DNA of 33,531 bases, from contig DVMU01000186.1 of the NCBI GenBank assembly GCA_018714825.1, positions 1 to 33,531 on the forward strand, in the 5' to 3' direction. The stretch is from Candidatus Pullichristensenella excrementigallinarum. GTDB lineage: Bacteria; Bacillota; Clostridia; Christensenellales; Aristaeellaceae. Shown one piece after another: positions 23,186 through 31,550 of this stretch. A program made the translations under genes and the position numbers. How positions within the stretch are numbered: position 1 is the first letter of the stretch; the number at the start of each line of letters is the position of its first letter. The notes beneath the pieces were generated by a model. The model made no database searches. It had not been told where the DNA came from and saw only the letters and a program-made list of their open reading frames with translations.

Positions 23186-24032
23186 GCGCGCGGGATGCCT
23201 CGAGCGCTTCGCGGCGCGCGCGGGAAGTATCAAACAGCCGCACGAGCGCCTCTCGGTCGCCCGCCGCGATCGCGGACCGGATCTTTTCCAATTCCCGGCA
23301 AAATCCGTCGATTGCGCCCAGGAGATTCTCCCGGTTTTCCAGGAACAATTCGCTCCACAGGGCGGAATTGATCTTCGCGATGCGGGTCAGATCCCGATAG
23401 CTGTCGCCGATAAAGCGCCCGGTATCCCGGCCTTCTCGGTCGCTGTTGATCAGCGCCACGGCCATGGCGTGTGGGAGTTGAGAGGTAAAGGCGATGATTT
23501 CATCGTGGAATTGGGGACTGACGCGCCGAACGCCGGCAAACCCCAGTTCGCGCACGAGCGCTTCGAGCGTCCGGAGATGCTCTTCGGAATTGGAGGGCAG
23601 GGGCGTAAGGATGTAGTTGGCGCCCCGGAAGACCTCGGCCGAGGCAAAGTCGATGCCCCGCTTTTCCCGCCCGGCCATGGGATGCCCCAGGACAAAGTCC
23701 ACATCCGCGGGCAGGATCCCCGCGAGGCCGCTGGCCAGGCGGGTTTTGACGCCCGTTGCGTCGGTAACGAGGGAACCCGGGCGAAAGTGCTTTGCGTTTT
23801 CCTGCAAAAAGGGCAACACCGCTCCGGGATACAGGGCGAGGATGGTCAGATCCGCATGGGGCAGGATCCTTGCGGCCTCGGTTTCGGCCCCGAGGACCAT
23901 TCCGCGCCGCAGGGCGGTTTGGAGGGTTTCGGGATCGCGATCCACGCCGTAGACCTCCCGATAGCCCGCTTCCTTCAGCGCCAGGGCAAAGCTCCCGCCG
24001 ATCACGCCCAGGCCGATAATCGCAATGTTCAT
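23178..24032 (-). CDS. tyrA: Prephenate dehydrogenase
   Basis: 284 aa. Oxidative decarboxylation of prephenate to 4-hydroxyphenylpyruvate, the tyrosine branch. Seen: the dinucleotide motif IIGLGVIGGSFA with acidic GVDRD after beta-2 (NAD rather than NADP), DATGVK, GHPMAGREKRG with the catalytic His, and QLPHAMAVAL. It ends about 285 residues in, so the C-terminal ACT domain of Bacillus-type TyrA is missing; feedback by Tyr may therefore be absent at this enzyme. The ATG at 24032 overlaps the aroQ stop (ATGA). Last gene of the aro operon; no terminator of its own is visible. Confidence 0.95.
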   Translation of the reverse strand: MNIAIIGLGVIGGSFALALKEAGYREVYGVDRDPETLQTALRRGMVLGAETEAARILPHADLTILALYPGAVLPFLQENAKHFRPGSLVTDATGVKTRLASGLAGILPADVDFVLGHPMAGREKRGIDFASAEVFRGANYILTPLPSNSEEHLRTLEALVRELGFAGVRRVSPQFHDEIIAFTSQLPHAMAVALINSDREGRDTGRFIGDSYRDLTRIAKINSALWSELFLENRENLLGAIDGFCRELEKIRSAIAAGDREALVRLFDTSRARREALEASRAQK

Positions 24033-24481
24033 TTTTGTTCCTCCCGGGGATTTGCGCACAGTTCGAGCGCGCTCATGGCCAGGAGATATCCGTTCATGCC
24101 GAATCCCGCGATCTGCCCCAGGCAAGCCGGCGCCGTGACCGAGCGGCGGCGAAATTCGTCGCGCGCGTGGACATTGCTCAGATGGACCTCCACTGTGGGG
24201 ATGTGAACCGATTGAATCGCGTCGTGCAGGGCGTAGCTGTAATGCGTGTACGCGCCCGGATTGAAGAGAATCCCGTCGTATTTCTCAACGTATGCCTGCT
24301 GAATCCAGTCGATCAGCTGCCCCTCCCAATTGCTCTGCAGAATGGTCAGCGCATGGCCGCGACGCTTTGCCTCCAGCGCCACCGTCTCCATCATCGATTC
24401 ATAGGAAGTGTTTCCGTAAATTCCCGGCTCGCGGATTCCCGTGAAATTGAGATTGGGCCCGTTGAGGAGCATGATTTTCAT
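24029..24481 (-). CDS. aroQ: 3-Dehydroquinate dehydratase, type II
   Basis: 150 aa, dodecameric type II dehydroquinase, third step of the shikimate pathway. Seen: LNGPNLNFTGIREPGIYG with the catalytic Tyr on the flexible loop, QSNWEGQLIDWIQ, NPGAYTHYSYALHDAI, and VEVHLSNVHARDEFR with the catalytic His and the product-binding segment. The ATG at 24481 overlaps the aroK stop by 4 nt and has GGGAGGCGG upstream; the track start at 24565 runs back into aroK. Confidence 0.97.
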   Translation of the reverse strand: MKIMLLNGPNLNFTGIREPGIYGNTSYESMMETVALEAKRRGHALTILQSNWEGQLIDWIQQAYVEKYDGILFNPGAYTHYSYALHDAIQSVHIPTVEVHLSNVHARDEFRRRSVTAPACLGQIAGFGMNGYLLAMSALELCANPREEQK

Positions 24482-24993
24482 TTTTCCGCCTCCCATATGC
24501 TTTGAACGGCTTGCAAAAGCCGGTTTAGTCCCTCTTGCTGCGAAGAGTCGTTTTTCACGATGCAATCCGCGCTTGCGCGATAGAGGGAATCGCGCGCGTC
24601 GCGAATGGCGAGCAGGCGTTCGCGGCCCTGCGCGAGCAACGGCCGGTTCGAGGGGTCCACATCCCCCAGGATGTTTTCCACCGGGCGATCCAGAAACACG
24701 ATCGCGCCTGCGCCGCGCATCATCTGCACGTTTTCTTCCCGCAGGATCGCGCCGCCCCCGCAGGCGACCACCAGGTTTTTCCTCCGGCAGAGGGCGCGGC
24801 AGGCGCGCGTCTCCGCGTCGCGGAAGACTTCCTCTCCCCGGGCAAAGAGCTCGGGGATTTCCCGCCCTTCGCGCAGGACGATTTCCGCGTCCATATCGCA
24901 GAAATCCGCGCCCAGCTCCCGGGCCAGCAACTGCCCCAAGGTGGTCTTGCCCGCGCCCATCAGGCCGGTGAGAAAGATCAGGGACGTCTTCAT
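24478..24993 (-). CDS. aroK: Shikimate kinase
   Basis: 171 aa, P-loop kinase, fifth step of the shikimate pathway. Seen: FLTGLMGAGKTTLG (Walker A, residues 10-18), the DMDAEI acidic shikimate-binding region, CGGGAIL, and the LID arginine in RPLLAQGRERL. Overlaps aroE upstream and aroQ downstream by 4 nt each (ATGA), so translation is coupled across the block. Confidence 0.96.
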   Translation of the reverse strand: MKTSLIFLTGLMGAGKTTLGQLLARELGADFCDMDAEIVLREGREIPELFARGEEVFRDAETRACRALCRRKNLVVACGGGAILREENVQMMRGAGAIVFLDRPVENILGDVDPSNRPLLAQGRERLLAIRDARDSLYRASADCIVKNDSSQQEGLNRLLQAVQSIWEAEK

Positions 24994-25799
24994 CGGCTAA
25001 GGCCTCCTTCGCGCAACGCCCGGCCGATCGCCTCGCAGATTCCCTCGGGCACGGGTTCGCCCTGCCAGATCTCTTCGGAGGCCAGGGCCTGCTCGATGAG
25101 CATATACAGTCCGTTGGACACGTTCTTTCCCATTTCCCGGCCCAGACGCAAAAATTCCGTCTCTTCCGGATTGTAGATCAGATCCATCAGCGCGTCGAAT
25201 CGGGAAAGGACTTCCGCGCCCACCGGCGTATATCCCGCGTGGGGAAACATGCCCACCGGCGTGGCGTTGATCAGAAGATCGCCCGCCAGAGGCGCGTCAT
25301 AGCCCGAAAACCGCACGCGCGGATCGGGATGCGTCCGCCCCTCCGGCTGCCGGCTGACCACGGTGATTTCCCGCGCGCCGCCCTTGAGGAGCACCAACAC
25401 CGCCGCTTTTGCCGCGCCCCCGCTGCCCAGAACTGTGGCTTTCGCGCCGGAAAGGGAGACTCCCATGCGCAGAAGGGCACGGCTGAGCCCCAGGACATCC
25501 GTGTTATAGCCCACCAGCCGATCGCCCTGTAGGCATAGCGTGTTGACCGCGCCCGCCTCCCGGGCCAGGGGATCGATTTCGTCCAGATAGGGCAGGATTG
25601 CCTGCTTATAGGGAATGGTGACGTTGAGCCCCCGGAACCGGAAAAGCCGGATCGCCTCCGGCAGAAGAGAGAGCTTCTCGGGAGGGATCTCCAAAAGCCG
25701 GTACGCGCCCTCCTTTCCGGTCAGGGAAAAATACATCTGATGAATTTGCGGGGAGAGGCTGTGGCCGAGCTTTTCCCCGATCAGGCCGTAGAATTCCAT
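24990..25799 (-). CDS. aroE: Shikimate dehydrogenase
   Basis: 269 aa, NADP(H)-linked reduction of 3-dehydroshikimate, fourth step. Seen: SLSP at residues 14-17 and NVTIPYK with catalytic K65, then NTD in YNTDVLGL for substrate binding, the nucleotide motif LGSGGAAKA followed by VVSRQ (Arg as NADP-type determinant), and NATPVGMFP. The ATG is 2 nt after the pheA stop, with GGAGG 7 nt upstream. Confidence 0.97.
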   Translation of the reverse strand: MEFYGLIGEKLGHSLSPQIHQMYFSLTGKEGAYRLLEIPPEKLSLLPEAIRLFRFRGLNVTIPYKQAILPYLDEIDPLAREAGAVNTLCLQGDRLVGYNTDVLGLSRALLRMGVSLSGAKATVLGSGGAAKAAVLVLLKGGAREITVVSRQPEGRTHPDPRVRFSGYDAPLAGDLLINATPVGMFPHAGYTPVGAEVLSRFDALMDLIYNPEETEFLRLGREMGKNVSNGLYMLIEQALASEEIWQGEPVPEGICEAIGRALREGGLSR

Positions 25800-25801
25800 G
25801 C

Positions 25802-26926
25802 TTACGCCTCCTCTCCCTTGCGATAGAGCCCCAATAGACGCAGCGCCTGGGTATCGGGCTCGATTTCGCGAAGCGTCCGGCGCAGTTTTCCCAGCTGCAA
25901 TTCGCCCTCAAAATCCGCGTAGAAGACGTATTCCCAGGGCCTTTGCGGGATGGGACGGCTCTCCAGGCGGGTCATGTTCAGATCGTATTCGGAAAAGCGG
26001 TTGAGCACCCGTGCCAGAGCGCCGGGTTGGTTGCGCGTGTTGAAGACCACCGAGGCCTTTTCCGCGCGCGGATCATCAACCATTTCCCGCGAGACGATGA
26101 CAAACCGGGTGTGGTTTTTCTTATCCTCGTGAATGTCGGCGGCGAGGATGTTCAGCCCATAGCGCTCCGCCGCGCGGGAAGAGGCGATGGCGGCCTGCGA
26201 GGGATCGCCATCCTGGAATACCTTGTTGGCGCTGATGGCCGTGTTCTTGTAGGGAATGAGCTGCCAATCCGGATGGGCGTGCAAAAACTCCCCGCATTGC
26301 GCGATGCCTTGCGCGTGGGAATAGACGCGCCGGATATCCGAGAGCTTCGCGCCCGGAAGCGCGAGCAAATGCTGCCGGATGCGCACGTTCTGTTCGCCGA
26401 CAATGAACAGGCGCTCCCGGCTGATGCAGTCGTAGCATTCGGAAATGGTGCCGGTGGAGGAATTTTCAATGGGTACGACGCCATAGTCCGCGCGTTTCTC
26501 GCGCACGGCGCAGGCGACTTCTTCCAGCGAGGGGAAGCAGACCCGCCGCGCCGGCGGGCCGAAGAACTGCATCGCCGCCTGTTCGGAGAACGCGCCCTCC
26601 ACGCCGAAATAGCCCACCAGCGGATCCTGGATCCATTCGGCGCCCGCGCTTTCCGGGGCGGAAGGCAACAGCCGCCGCTGCGCGGCCTTGCTCAGATGCA
26701 AAATTTCCCGGTACAGCGCGCGCACGTCCCGCCGATTTTCCTCGGGCACGCAGGCTTCCGCGCGATCCAGAACGACCTGTTCGCGACCGGCCTGCAGCAC
26801 TTCCATGCCGTGTTCCAATTTATAGCGCGCCACCGCTTCGCTCACTTGCATCCGCCGGGCGAAGAGGGGGGCGATTTGCGCGTCGATTTCGTCGATCTGG
26901 GCGCGGTAATCCGTCAAATCCGGCAT
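25802..26926 (-). CDS. pheA: Bifunctional chorismate mutase / prephenate dehydratase
   Basis: 374 aa, three domains: an AroQ-class chorismate mutase helix bundle (about 1-85; YRAQIDEIDAQIAPLFARR), prephenate dehydratase (about 105-285; GYFGVEGAFSEQAA, VPIENSSTGTISE, HTRFVIV with the catalytic TRF), and a C-terminal ACT domain (about 290-370). The ACT part retains both phenylalanine-binding signatures, PGAL and ESRP, so feedback inhibition by Phe is expected. The mutase also feeds TyrA, which has none of its own. ATG 26926 has AAGGAGG 8 nt upstream and overlaps aroC by 13 nt. The fused form is more usual in proteobacteria than in Bacillus. Confidence 0.96.
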   Translation of the reverse strand: MPDLTDYRAQIDEIDAQIAPLFARRMQVSEAVARYKLEHGMEVLQAGREQVVLDRAEACVPEENRRDVRALYREILHLSKAAQRRLLPSAPESAGAEWIQDPLVGYFGVEGAFSEQAAMQFFGPPARRVCFPSLEEVACAVREKRADYGVVPIENSSTGTISECYDCISRERLFIVGEQNVRIRQHLLALPGAKLSDIRRVYSHAQGIAQCGEFLHAHPDWQLIPYKNTAISANKVFQDGDPSQAAIASSRAAERYGLNILAADIHEDKKNHTRFVIVSREMVDDPRAEKASVVFNTRNQPGALARVLNRFSEYDLNMTRLESRPIPQRPWEYVFYADFEGELQLGKLRRTLREIEPDTQALRLLGLYRKGEEA

Positions 26927-28008
26927 GAGAGCACCTCCTTCAACTGATCGTAGAGGACAATGGCGCACGCGGCTTCGACGACCGGCACCGCGCGCGGGAC
27001 GATGCAGGGATCGTGTCGCCCGGGAACCGAGATCTCCGTCTCTTCCTTTCGGGAGAGGGAGACGGTCTTTTGCTTTTTGGCAATGGACGGCGTGGGCCGC
27101 ACGGCCACGCGAAACAGCAGGGGCATTCCATTGGCGATTCCGCCTTGAATACCTCCGGAGAAATTCGTTTCGCAGGCAATTTCTCCGTCCTTGAGGCAGA
27201 AGGCGTCGTTGACTTCGCTGCCCAGGCGTTCGGCCGCTTCAAAGCCCAGCCCGAATTCCACGCCCTTGATGGCGGGAATGGAGAACAGAACGTGCGCCAG
27301 ATCGGATTCCAGGGAATCAAAGAACGGATTGCCTGTTCCTGCGGGAACGCCCGTCGCCCAGCATTCGATCACGCCGCCCACCGAATCCCCCTCGCGCTTG
27401 GCGCAGAGGATGGCCTCCCGCATCTTTTCCGCGGCCTCGGGATCGATCGTGGGCAGTTCGCGCGCGCAAAGCGCGGCGCGCGCCTCGTCAGAGAGGCGCA
27501 GAGGGTCCAAAGGCGCATCGTGAATTCCACGAATGGAAGCGATGCGGGCGGAAATTTCGATGCCCTGCGCGCGAAGGATCTGTTTGGCCACCGCGCCCGC
27601 GAAGACCAACGGCGCGGTGATGCGCCCGGAAAAGTGGCCGCCGCCGCGATAATCCTGGAATCCGCAATAGCGCATCTGCGCCGTATAATCCGCGTGCCCG
27701 GGGCGGGGGAGATCCCGCAGAAGCGAATAATCCCTGGAACGCGTGTCGCGATTGCGCAGAATCGCGCACAGCGGCGCGCCAGTGGTTTTTCCCTCAAAAA
27801 AGCCGCTGAGGATTTCGGGGAAGTCCTCCTCCCTGCGCGGGGTGGAAAGATTGCTGCGTCCCGGAGCGCGGCGCGAAAGCTCGAAGGCGATCGCGTCCAA
27901 ATCGAGGGCAAAGCCCGCGGGCAAACCGCTCAGGACGATGCCAATGGCCGGACCATGGGATTCTCCGAAGATGGAAAGTTGGAAATGCCGTCCCCATTCA
28001 TTGCTCAT
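26914..28008 (-). CDS. aroC: Chorismate synthase
   Basis: 364 aa, FMN-dependent, seventh and last step to chorismate. Seen: the N-terminal GRHFQLSIFGESHG signature, RPGHADYTAQMRY, RGGGHFSGRITAPLVFAGA, and the C-terminal RHDPCIVPRAVPV. The ATG at 28008 has GGGAGGG upstream and lies inside the end of aroA (11-nt overlap); the track start at 28149 adds 47 unlike residues. Confidence 0.98.
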   Translation of the reverse strand: MSNEWGRHFQLSIFGESHGPAIGIVLSGLPAGFALDLDAIAFELSRRAPGRSNLSTPRREEDFPEILSGFFEGKTTGAPLCAILRNRDTRSRDYSLLRDLPRPGHADYTAQMRYCGFQDYRGGGHFSGRITAPLVFAGAVAKQILRAQGIEISARIASIRGIHDAPLDPLRLSDEARAALCARELPTIDPEAAEKMREAILCAKREGDSVGGVIECWATGVPAGTGNPFFDSLESDLAHVLFSIPAIKGVEFGLGFEAAERLGSEVNDAFCLKDGEIACETNFSGGIQGGIANGMPLLFRVAVRPTPSIAKKQKTVSLSRKEETEISVPGRHDPCIVPRAVPVVEAACAIVLYDQLKEVLSCRI

Positions 28009-29260
28009 GCACGCGCCCTCCCAATCTGACAAAATCGCCGAAGAAATCCGGGTAGGATTTGGCCACGCATTCGGCGCGGGGAATTTCCACCGGTCCCCGC
28101 GCGCCCGCGCCCGCGATCGCGAGGAACATGGCCATGCGATGATCGCCATAGCTCTCGGCCGCGCAGCCCTGCCATTCGCCTCCGCCGGAGATGATCAGCC
28201 GGTCGTCCCGGATTTCCGCCCTTGCGCCGAGCCGGGTCAGCTCGCGGCAGGTCGCCTCCAGCCGGTCGCATTCCTTGAGGCGCAAGCGCGCGGCGTTCTC
28301 AATCACCGTGACGCCCGCGGCCCGGGAGGCCACCAGGGCCAGGATGGGGATGATGTCCGGGCAATCCGCAGCGTCGATGGTCGTGCCGTGCAGATTTTGC
28401 GCGCGGACGAGCACGCGATCCCCTTCCCACACGGCCTCGGCGCCCATGCGGCCGAGAATATCCAGCACCACGCGATCGCCCTGCCGCGAATCCGGGGACA
28501 TGCCGCAAACCCAGATCCGGGCGCCCAGCGCATCCGCCGCCAGCCACACCGCAGCCTGCGACCAATCGCCCTCCACCTGGAAATCCACGGGGCGAAAGAC
28601 CTGACCGCCGGGCACGAAGTAGCCGTCCTCCCGGCAATCGACGCGGACGCCAAATCTTTGGAGCACCTCCAGCGTGCAATCGACATAGCTTGCCGATTGC
28701 AGGGGCGTGGTCAGGCGAATTCGGGAATCGCCTTCCAGAAGGGGAAGCGCCAGGAGAAGGCCGGTGACGAACTGGCTGGACACATCCCCGCGCAGCGGAA
28801 ATTCGCCGCTGTGCAGGCGGCCGCAAACCTGCAGATCGAGCTTCTCTCCAGGCGCTTTTTCCCAGGAGATCCCCTGCCGGACAAAGAGATCCCGATAGGG
28901 ATCGAGCGGGCGAGAGGCCAACCGTCCCCGGCCCCGAAAGCGCGCCCCGCCGCACAGCGCGAGCGAGAGCGGCAATAAAAACCGCAGCGTGGAGCCCGAT
29001 TCCAGGCAGTCGATTTCCGCGGGTGCGCACATCTCGCGGCGCGATGCAAACCGAAGGGCCTGCCCCTCCTCCCGGAAGGCGGCGCCCAGCGCCCGCAGGC
29101 CGGAAAGCGTGGCGCGGATGTCTTCGGATTCCGCCGGGGGGAAGACGGTGTTTCCTCCCGCCAGGGCGGAGCAGATCAGGGCGCGATGCAGGATGCTCTT
29201 GGAAGGGGGCGCCTGCACCTCTCCGGAGAGGGCACCGGGGAAAACTGTCAGGCGAGGCAT
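27998..29260 (-). CDS. aroA: 3-Phosphoshikimate 1-carboxyvinyltransferase (EPSP synthase)
   Basis: 420 aa, sixth step. Two-domain inverse alpha/beta barrel. Seen: PPSKSILHRALI (the usual GSKS is PSKS), ESGSTLRFLLPL, GDVSSQFVTGLLLALP, EGDWSQAAVWL, DCPDIIPILA, RLKECDRLEA and SYGDHRMAM. Residues lining the PEP site cannot be classed with confidence by eye, so no statement is made on inhibitor sensitivity. Overlaps aroB by 13 nt. Confidence 0.97.
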   Translation of the reverse strand: MPRLTVFPGALSGEVQAPPSKSILHRALICSALAGGNTVFPPAESEDIRATLSGLRALGAAFREEGQALRFASRREMCAPAEIDCLESGSTLRFLLPLSLALCGGARFRGRGRLASRPLDPYRDLFVRQGISWEKAPGEKLDLQVCGRLHSGEFPLRGDVSSQFVTGLLLALPLLEGDSRIRLTTPLQSASYVDCTLEVLQRFGVRVDCREDGYFVPGGQVFRPVDFQVEGDWSQAAVWLAADALGARIWVCGMSPDSRQGDRVVLDILGRMGAEAVWEGDRVLVRAQNLHGTTIDAADCPDIIPILALVASRAAGVTVIENAARLRLKECDRLEATCRELTRLGARAEIRDDRLIISGGGEWQGCAAESYGDHRMAMFLAIAGAGARGPVEIPRAECVAKSYPDFFGDFVRLGGRVHEQ

Positions 29261-30306
29261 TGTTCCACCCCCTCGAAGAATTCGCGGTTTGTGGAATAGA
29301 GATAACCTTCTCCCGACCTGCGCACGAGCACCACCGTCAGATGATCGCCCAGGTTCTTTTTGTCATTTTGGAGGGCGGCGCGCACCTTTTCCCAATCCAG
29401 CGCGCCCGCCCGCACCGGCAGGCCGATCTGCGCAAGACGCGCTGCGATGGCCTCGGCTGTTCCCGGCTCGGTCAGGCCGCGCGCCTGCGCCAGGCGGGTG
29501 ATCGCCAGCATTCCAAGGCCCACCGCCTCGCCATGGGTAAAGCCGGAAAAATTCTGCGAGGCTTCGATCGCGTGGCCCACGGTATGCCCGAAATTGAGCA
29601 GCATCCGCTCGCCCCGGTCGCGCTCATCCGTCTCGACCACGCGCCGCTTCCAATCGCAGGAACGGAAAAGGACTTCCTCGATCCGATCGGGATCCTGCAA
29701 AAGATCCAGAAGCGTGGGGTCAAACAAAAAGCCGTACTTGATCACTTCGCCCATGCCGTCCCGGAACACGCGCGGGGGAAGGGTCTGGAGCACATCCGGA
29801 TCGATCAAAACGAGCTTCGGCTGATGGAACGCGCCCACGAGGTTTTTCCCCCAGGGCATGTCCACGGCCACCTTGCCGCCCACCGAGCTGTCCACCTGCG
29901 CCAAGAGAGAGGTGGGAACCTGCACAAACGGCAATCCGCGCAAAAAGGTCGCCGCCGCGAAGCCGCCCAAATCGCCGATGACCCCGCCGCCCAGGGTCAG
30001 CACCAGATCCGCGCGGGTCAGGTGAAAATCGCTCATGGCGCGATAGATTTCCGGCAGCGTATCGAACCGCTTGGTCTGTTCCCCGGCAGGGAGCGCCAGC
30101 CGACGAACGCGCATCCCCATCTCGCGGAGGGAATTTTCGGCCGTCGCCCCATAGAGGGCGTCCACGTTTTGATCCGTCAACAGGAACGCGCGGCCACCTG
30201 CGCAGAACGGGCGAACTTTGGATCCCAGATCTTTCAAAAGTCCGCGCCCAAAGAGGATGTCGTAGCTCTTATCTCCCAAATGGATGGGAAGGCATCGGCT
30301 GTCCAT
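29248..30306 (-). CDS. aroB: 3-Dehydroquinate synthase
   Basis: 352 aa, NAD- and metal-dependent cyclisation of DAHP, second step. Seen: GEQTKRFDTL, the glycine-rich GGGVIGDLGGFAAATFLRG, PTSLLAQVDSSVGGK, GMGEVIKYG and the metal site NFGHTVGHAIE with a later HGEAVGLGM. The ATG at 30306 follows GGGGAGG by 8 nt and lies 14 nt after aroF; the track start at 30510 lies inside aroF. Confidence 0.97.
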   Translation of the reverse strand: MDSRCLPIHLGDKSYDILFGRGLLKDLGSKVRPFCAGGRAFLLTDQNVDALYGATAENSLREMGMRVRRLALPAGEQTKRFDTLPEIYRAMSDFHLTRADLVLTLGGGVIGDLGGFAAATFLRGLPFVQVPTSLLAQVDSSVGGKVAVDMPWGKNLVGAFHQPKLVLIDPDVLQTLPPRVFRDGMGEVIKYGFLFDPTLLDLLQDPDRIEEVLFRSCDWKRRVVETDERDRGERMLLNFGHTVGHAIEASQNFSGFTHGEAVGLGMLAITRLAQARGLTEPGTAEAIAARLAQIGLPVRAGALDWEKVRAALQNDKKNLGDHLTVVLVRRSGEGYLYSTNREFFEGVEQCLA

Positions 30307-30320
30307 GGTTTTTCCTCCCC

Positions 30321-31337
30321 TCAGGCGATCTTGCGGCCCACGGCCTGGGCGATGGTGCGCACATCCCGCATCAGATTCGCGAACACTTCCGGCTTGATGG
30401 ATTGCTGGCCGTCGCACAGCGCGTGGACCGGATCGTTGTGGACTTCGATCATCAGCCCGTCCGCGCCCACGGCAATGGCGGCCTTGGCCAAAGGCTCGAC
30501 CATCCACCATTTTCCGGTGGCGTGGCTGGGATCGACGAGCACCGGCAGGCAGCTCATCTTTTTGATCGCCGGGATGGCGCTCAGATCAATGGTATTGCGG
30601 GTGTAGGTTTCAAACGTGCGGATGCCGCGCTCGCAGAGGATGACGTTTTCATTGCCCTCGCACATGATGTATTCGGCGCTCATCAACCATTCCTCAATCG
30701 TTGCGGAAAGTCCGCGCTTGAGGAGAACGGGCTTTTTGCAGCGGCCGAGCTGGCGCAAGAGGTCAAAATTCTGCATGTTGCGCGCGCCCACCTGGATCAG
30801 ATCGACTTCCTCTTCAAAGATGTCGATGTCGGCGGGGGACATAATTTCGGAGACAATGGGCATCCCCGTCTTTTCGCGCGCCTCGATCAGCAATTTGAGG
30901 CCGTCGTATTTCAGTCCCTGGAAGGCATAGGGGGACGTGCGGGGCTTGAACGCGCCGCCGCGCAAGAGGTTGGCGCCCATCCGCTTGACGTCGCCGGCTA
31001 CCTGACAGATCTGCTCCTCGCTTTCCACGGAACACGGCCCTGCGATGATGGTCAGCGCCTCTCCGCCGATCTTCACGCCGGATACGTCCACCACCGTGTC
31101 GTCGGGATGAAACGCGCGATTGGCTTTCTTAAACGGCTCCGCGACATGGATGATCTTTTCCACACAGGGATCGGCCTCAACCCTGGTGGGGTCAACCCGG
31201 GTGGTATCCCCGATCAGGCCCAGGATGGTGAGGTTTTTTCCATAGACAGGATTGACTTCCACGCCCATTTTTGTCAGTTTATCTGCCAATGCCTCGACTT
31301 GCGATTTTCCCGTGCCAGCCTTCAAAACGACGACCAT
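30321..31337 (-). CDS. aroF: 3-Deoxy-7-phosphoheptulonate synthase, type I-beta with regulatory N-terminal domain
   Basis: 338 aa, first committed step (PEP + erythrose 4-phosphate). Residues 1-70 form an extra ferredoxin/ACT-like domain (MVVVLKAGTGKSQVEALADK), as in the 338-residue Thermotoga maritima enzyme, where this domain mediates Tyr/Phe inhibition. The barrel shows IIAGPCSVES, LRGGAFKPRTSPYAFQG, KPVLLKRG, ILCERGIRTFE and DPSHATG. The track start at 31403 lies upstream of the attenuator terminator; ATG 31337 has AGGAGG 8 nt upstream. First gene of the aro operon, behind a Phe/Tyr attenuator. Confidence 0.97.
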   Translation of the reverse strand: MVVVLKAGTGKSQVEALADKLTKMGVEVNPVYGKNLTILGLIGDTTRVDPTRVEADPCVEKIIHVAEPFKKANRAFHPDDTVVDVSGVKIGGEALTIIAGPCSVESEEQICQVAGDVKRMGANLLRGGAFKPRTSPYAFQGLKYDGLKLLIEAREKTGMPIVSEIMSPADIDIFEEEVDLIQVGARNMQNFDLLRQLGRCKKPVLLKRGLSATIEEWLMSAEYIMCEGNENVILCERGIRTFETYTRNTIDLSAIPAIKKMSCLPVLVDPSHATGKWWMVEPLAKAAIAVGADGLMIEVHNDPVHALCDGQQSIKPEVFANLMRDVRTIAQAVGRKIA

Positions 31338-31367
31338 AGCCATTTCCTCCTGTGTTTGGGGAGATAC

Positions 31368-31396
31368 AAAAAGGAGAGCTCCTTTCCGAGCTCTCC
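31368..31396 (-). terminator. Attenuator terminator in the aro operon leader
   Basis: On the - strand GGAGAGCT, an 8-nt loop (cggaaagg), AGCTCTCC, then TTTTT. It stands 31 nt before the aroF start codon and after the leader ORF, so it would stop transcription before the operon unless it is prevented from folding. Confidence 0.93.
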
Positions 31397-31451
31397 TCAA
31401 CATCTCCCAAAAGATCTGTGCGGATCAGATAAACGCTCTTTGGAAAGGAAG
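31381..31451 (-). promoter_or_regulatory. Antiterminator of the aro leader
   Basis: The RNA segment CCTTTCC-AAA-GAGC (31448-31435), inside the last leader codons, can pair with GCTC-GGAAAGG (31391-31381): 11 pairs with an AAA bulge. The second strand takes the end of the terminator's left arm and its whole loop, so the two structures exclude each other. The same first strand, CTTCCTTTCCAAAG (31451-31438), is also complementary at 13 of 14 positions (two G-U) to the leader's ribosome-site segment CTTTGGAGGAGAAG (31565-31552), a possible anti-antiterminator. No energies were calculated. Confidence 0.72.
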
Positions 31452-31550
31452 AATATCCATGCAGAAATAGCCGTAGCCAAAATAGCTACGGATCGTAAAG
31501 TAAAACGCGCACAGAACGCTTTTTACGCTACGCTTGCTGCAAAGATCCAT
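31425..31550 (-). CDS. Phe/Tyr-rich attenuation leader peptide of the aro operon
   Basis: A 41-codon ORF too short for the track. GGAGGAGAAGG lies directly before the ATG (31550), and the TGA is at 31427-31425. Residues 16-29 read FYFTIRSYFGYGYF: four Phe and four Tyr in 14 positions, with two more Phe (36, 40) later. In ribosome-mediated attenuation such codon runs stall the ribosome when the cognate charged tRNA is scarce. A stalled ribosome at codons 23-29 leaves the antiterminator strand (31448-31435) free; a ribosome reaching the stop codon covers it and lets the terminator form. A hairpin CCGTAGC/GCTACGG (7 bp) overlaps the Tyr/Phe codons and could act as the pause hairpin. The peptide itself shows no domain. 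The operon it precedes makes exactly Phe and Tyr. Confidence 0.9.
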   Translation of the reverse strand: MDLCSKRSVKSVLCAFYFTIRSYFGYGYFCMDILPFQRAFI

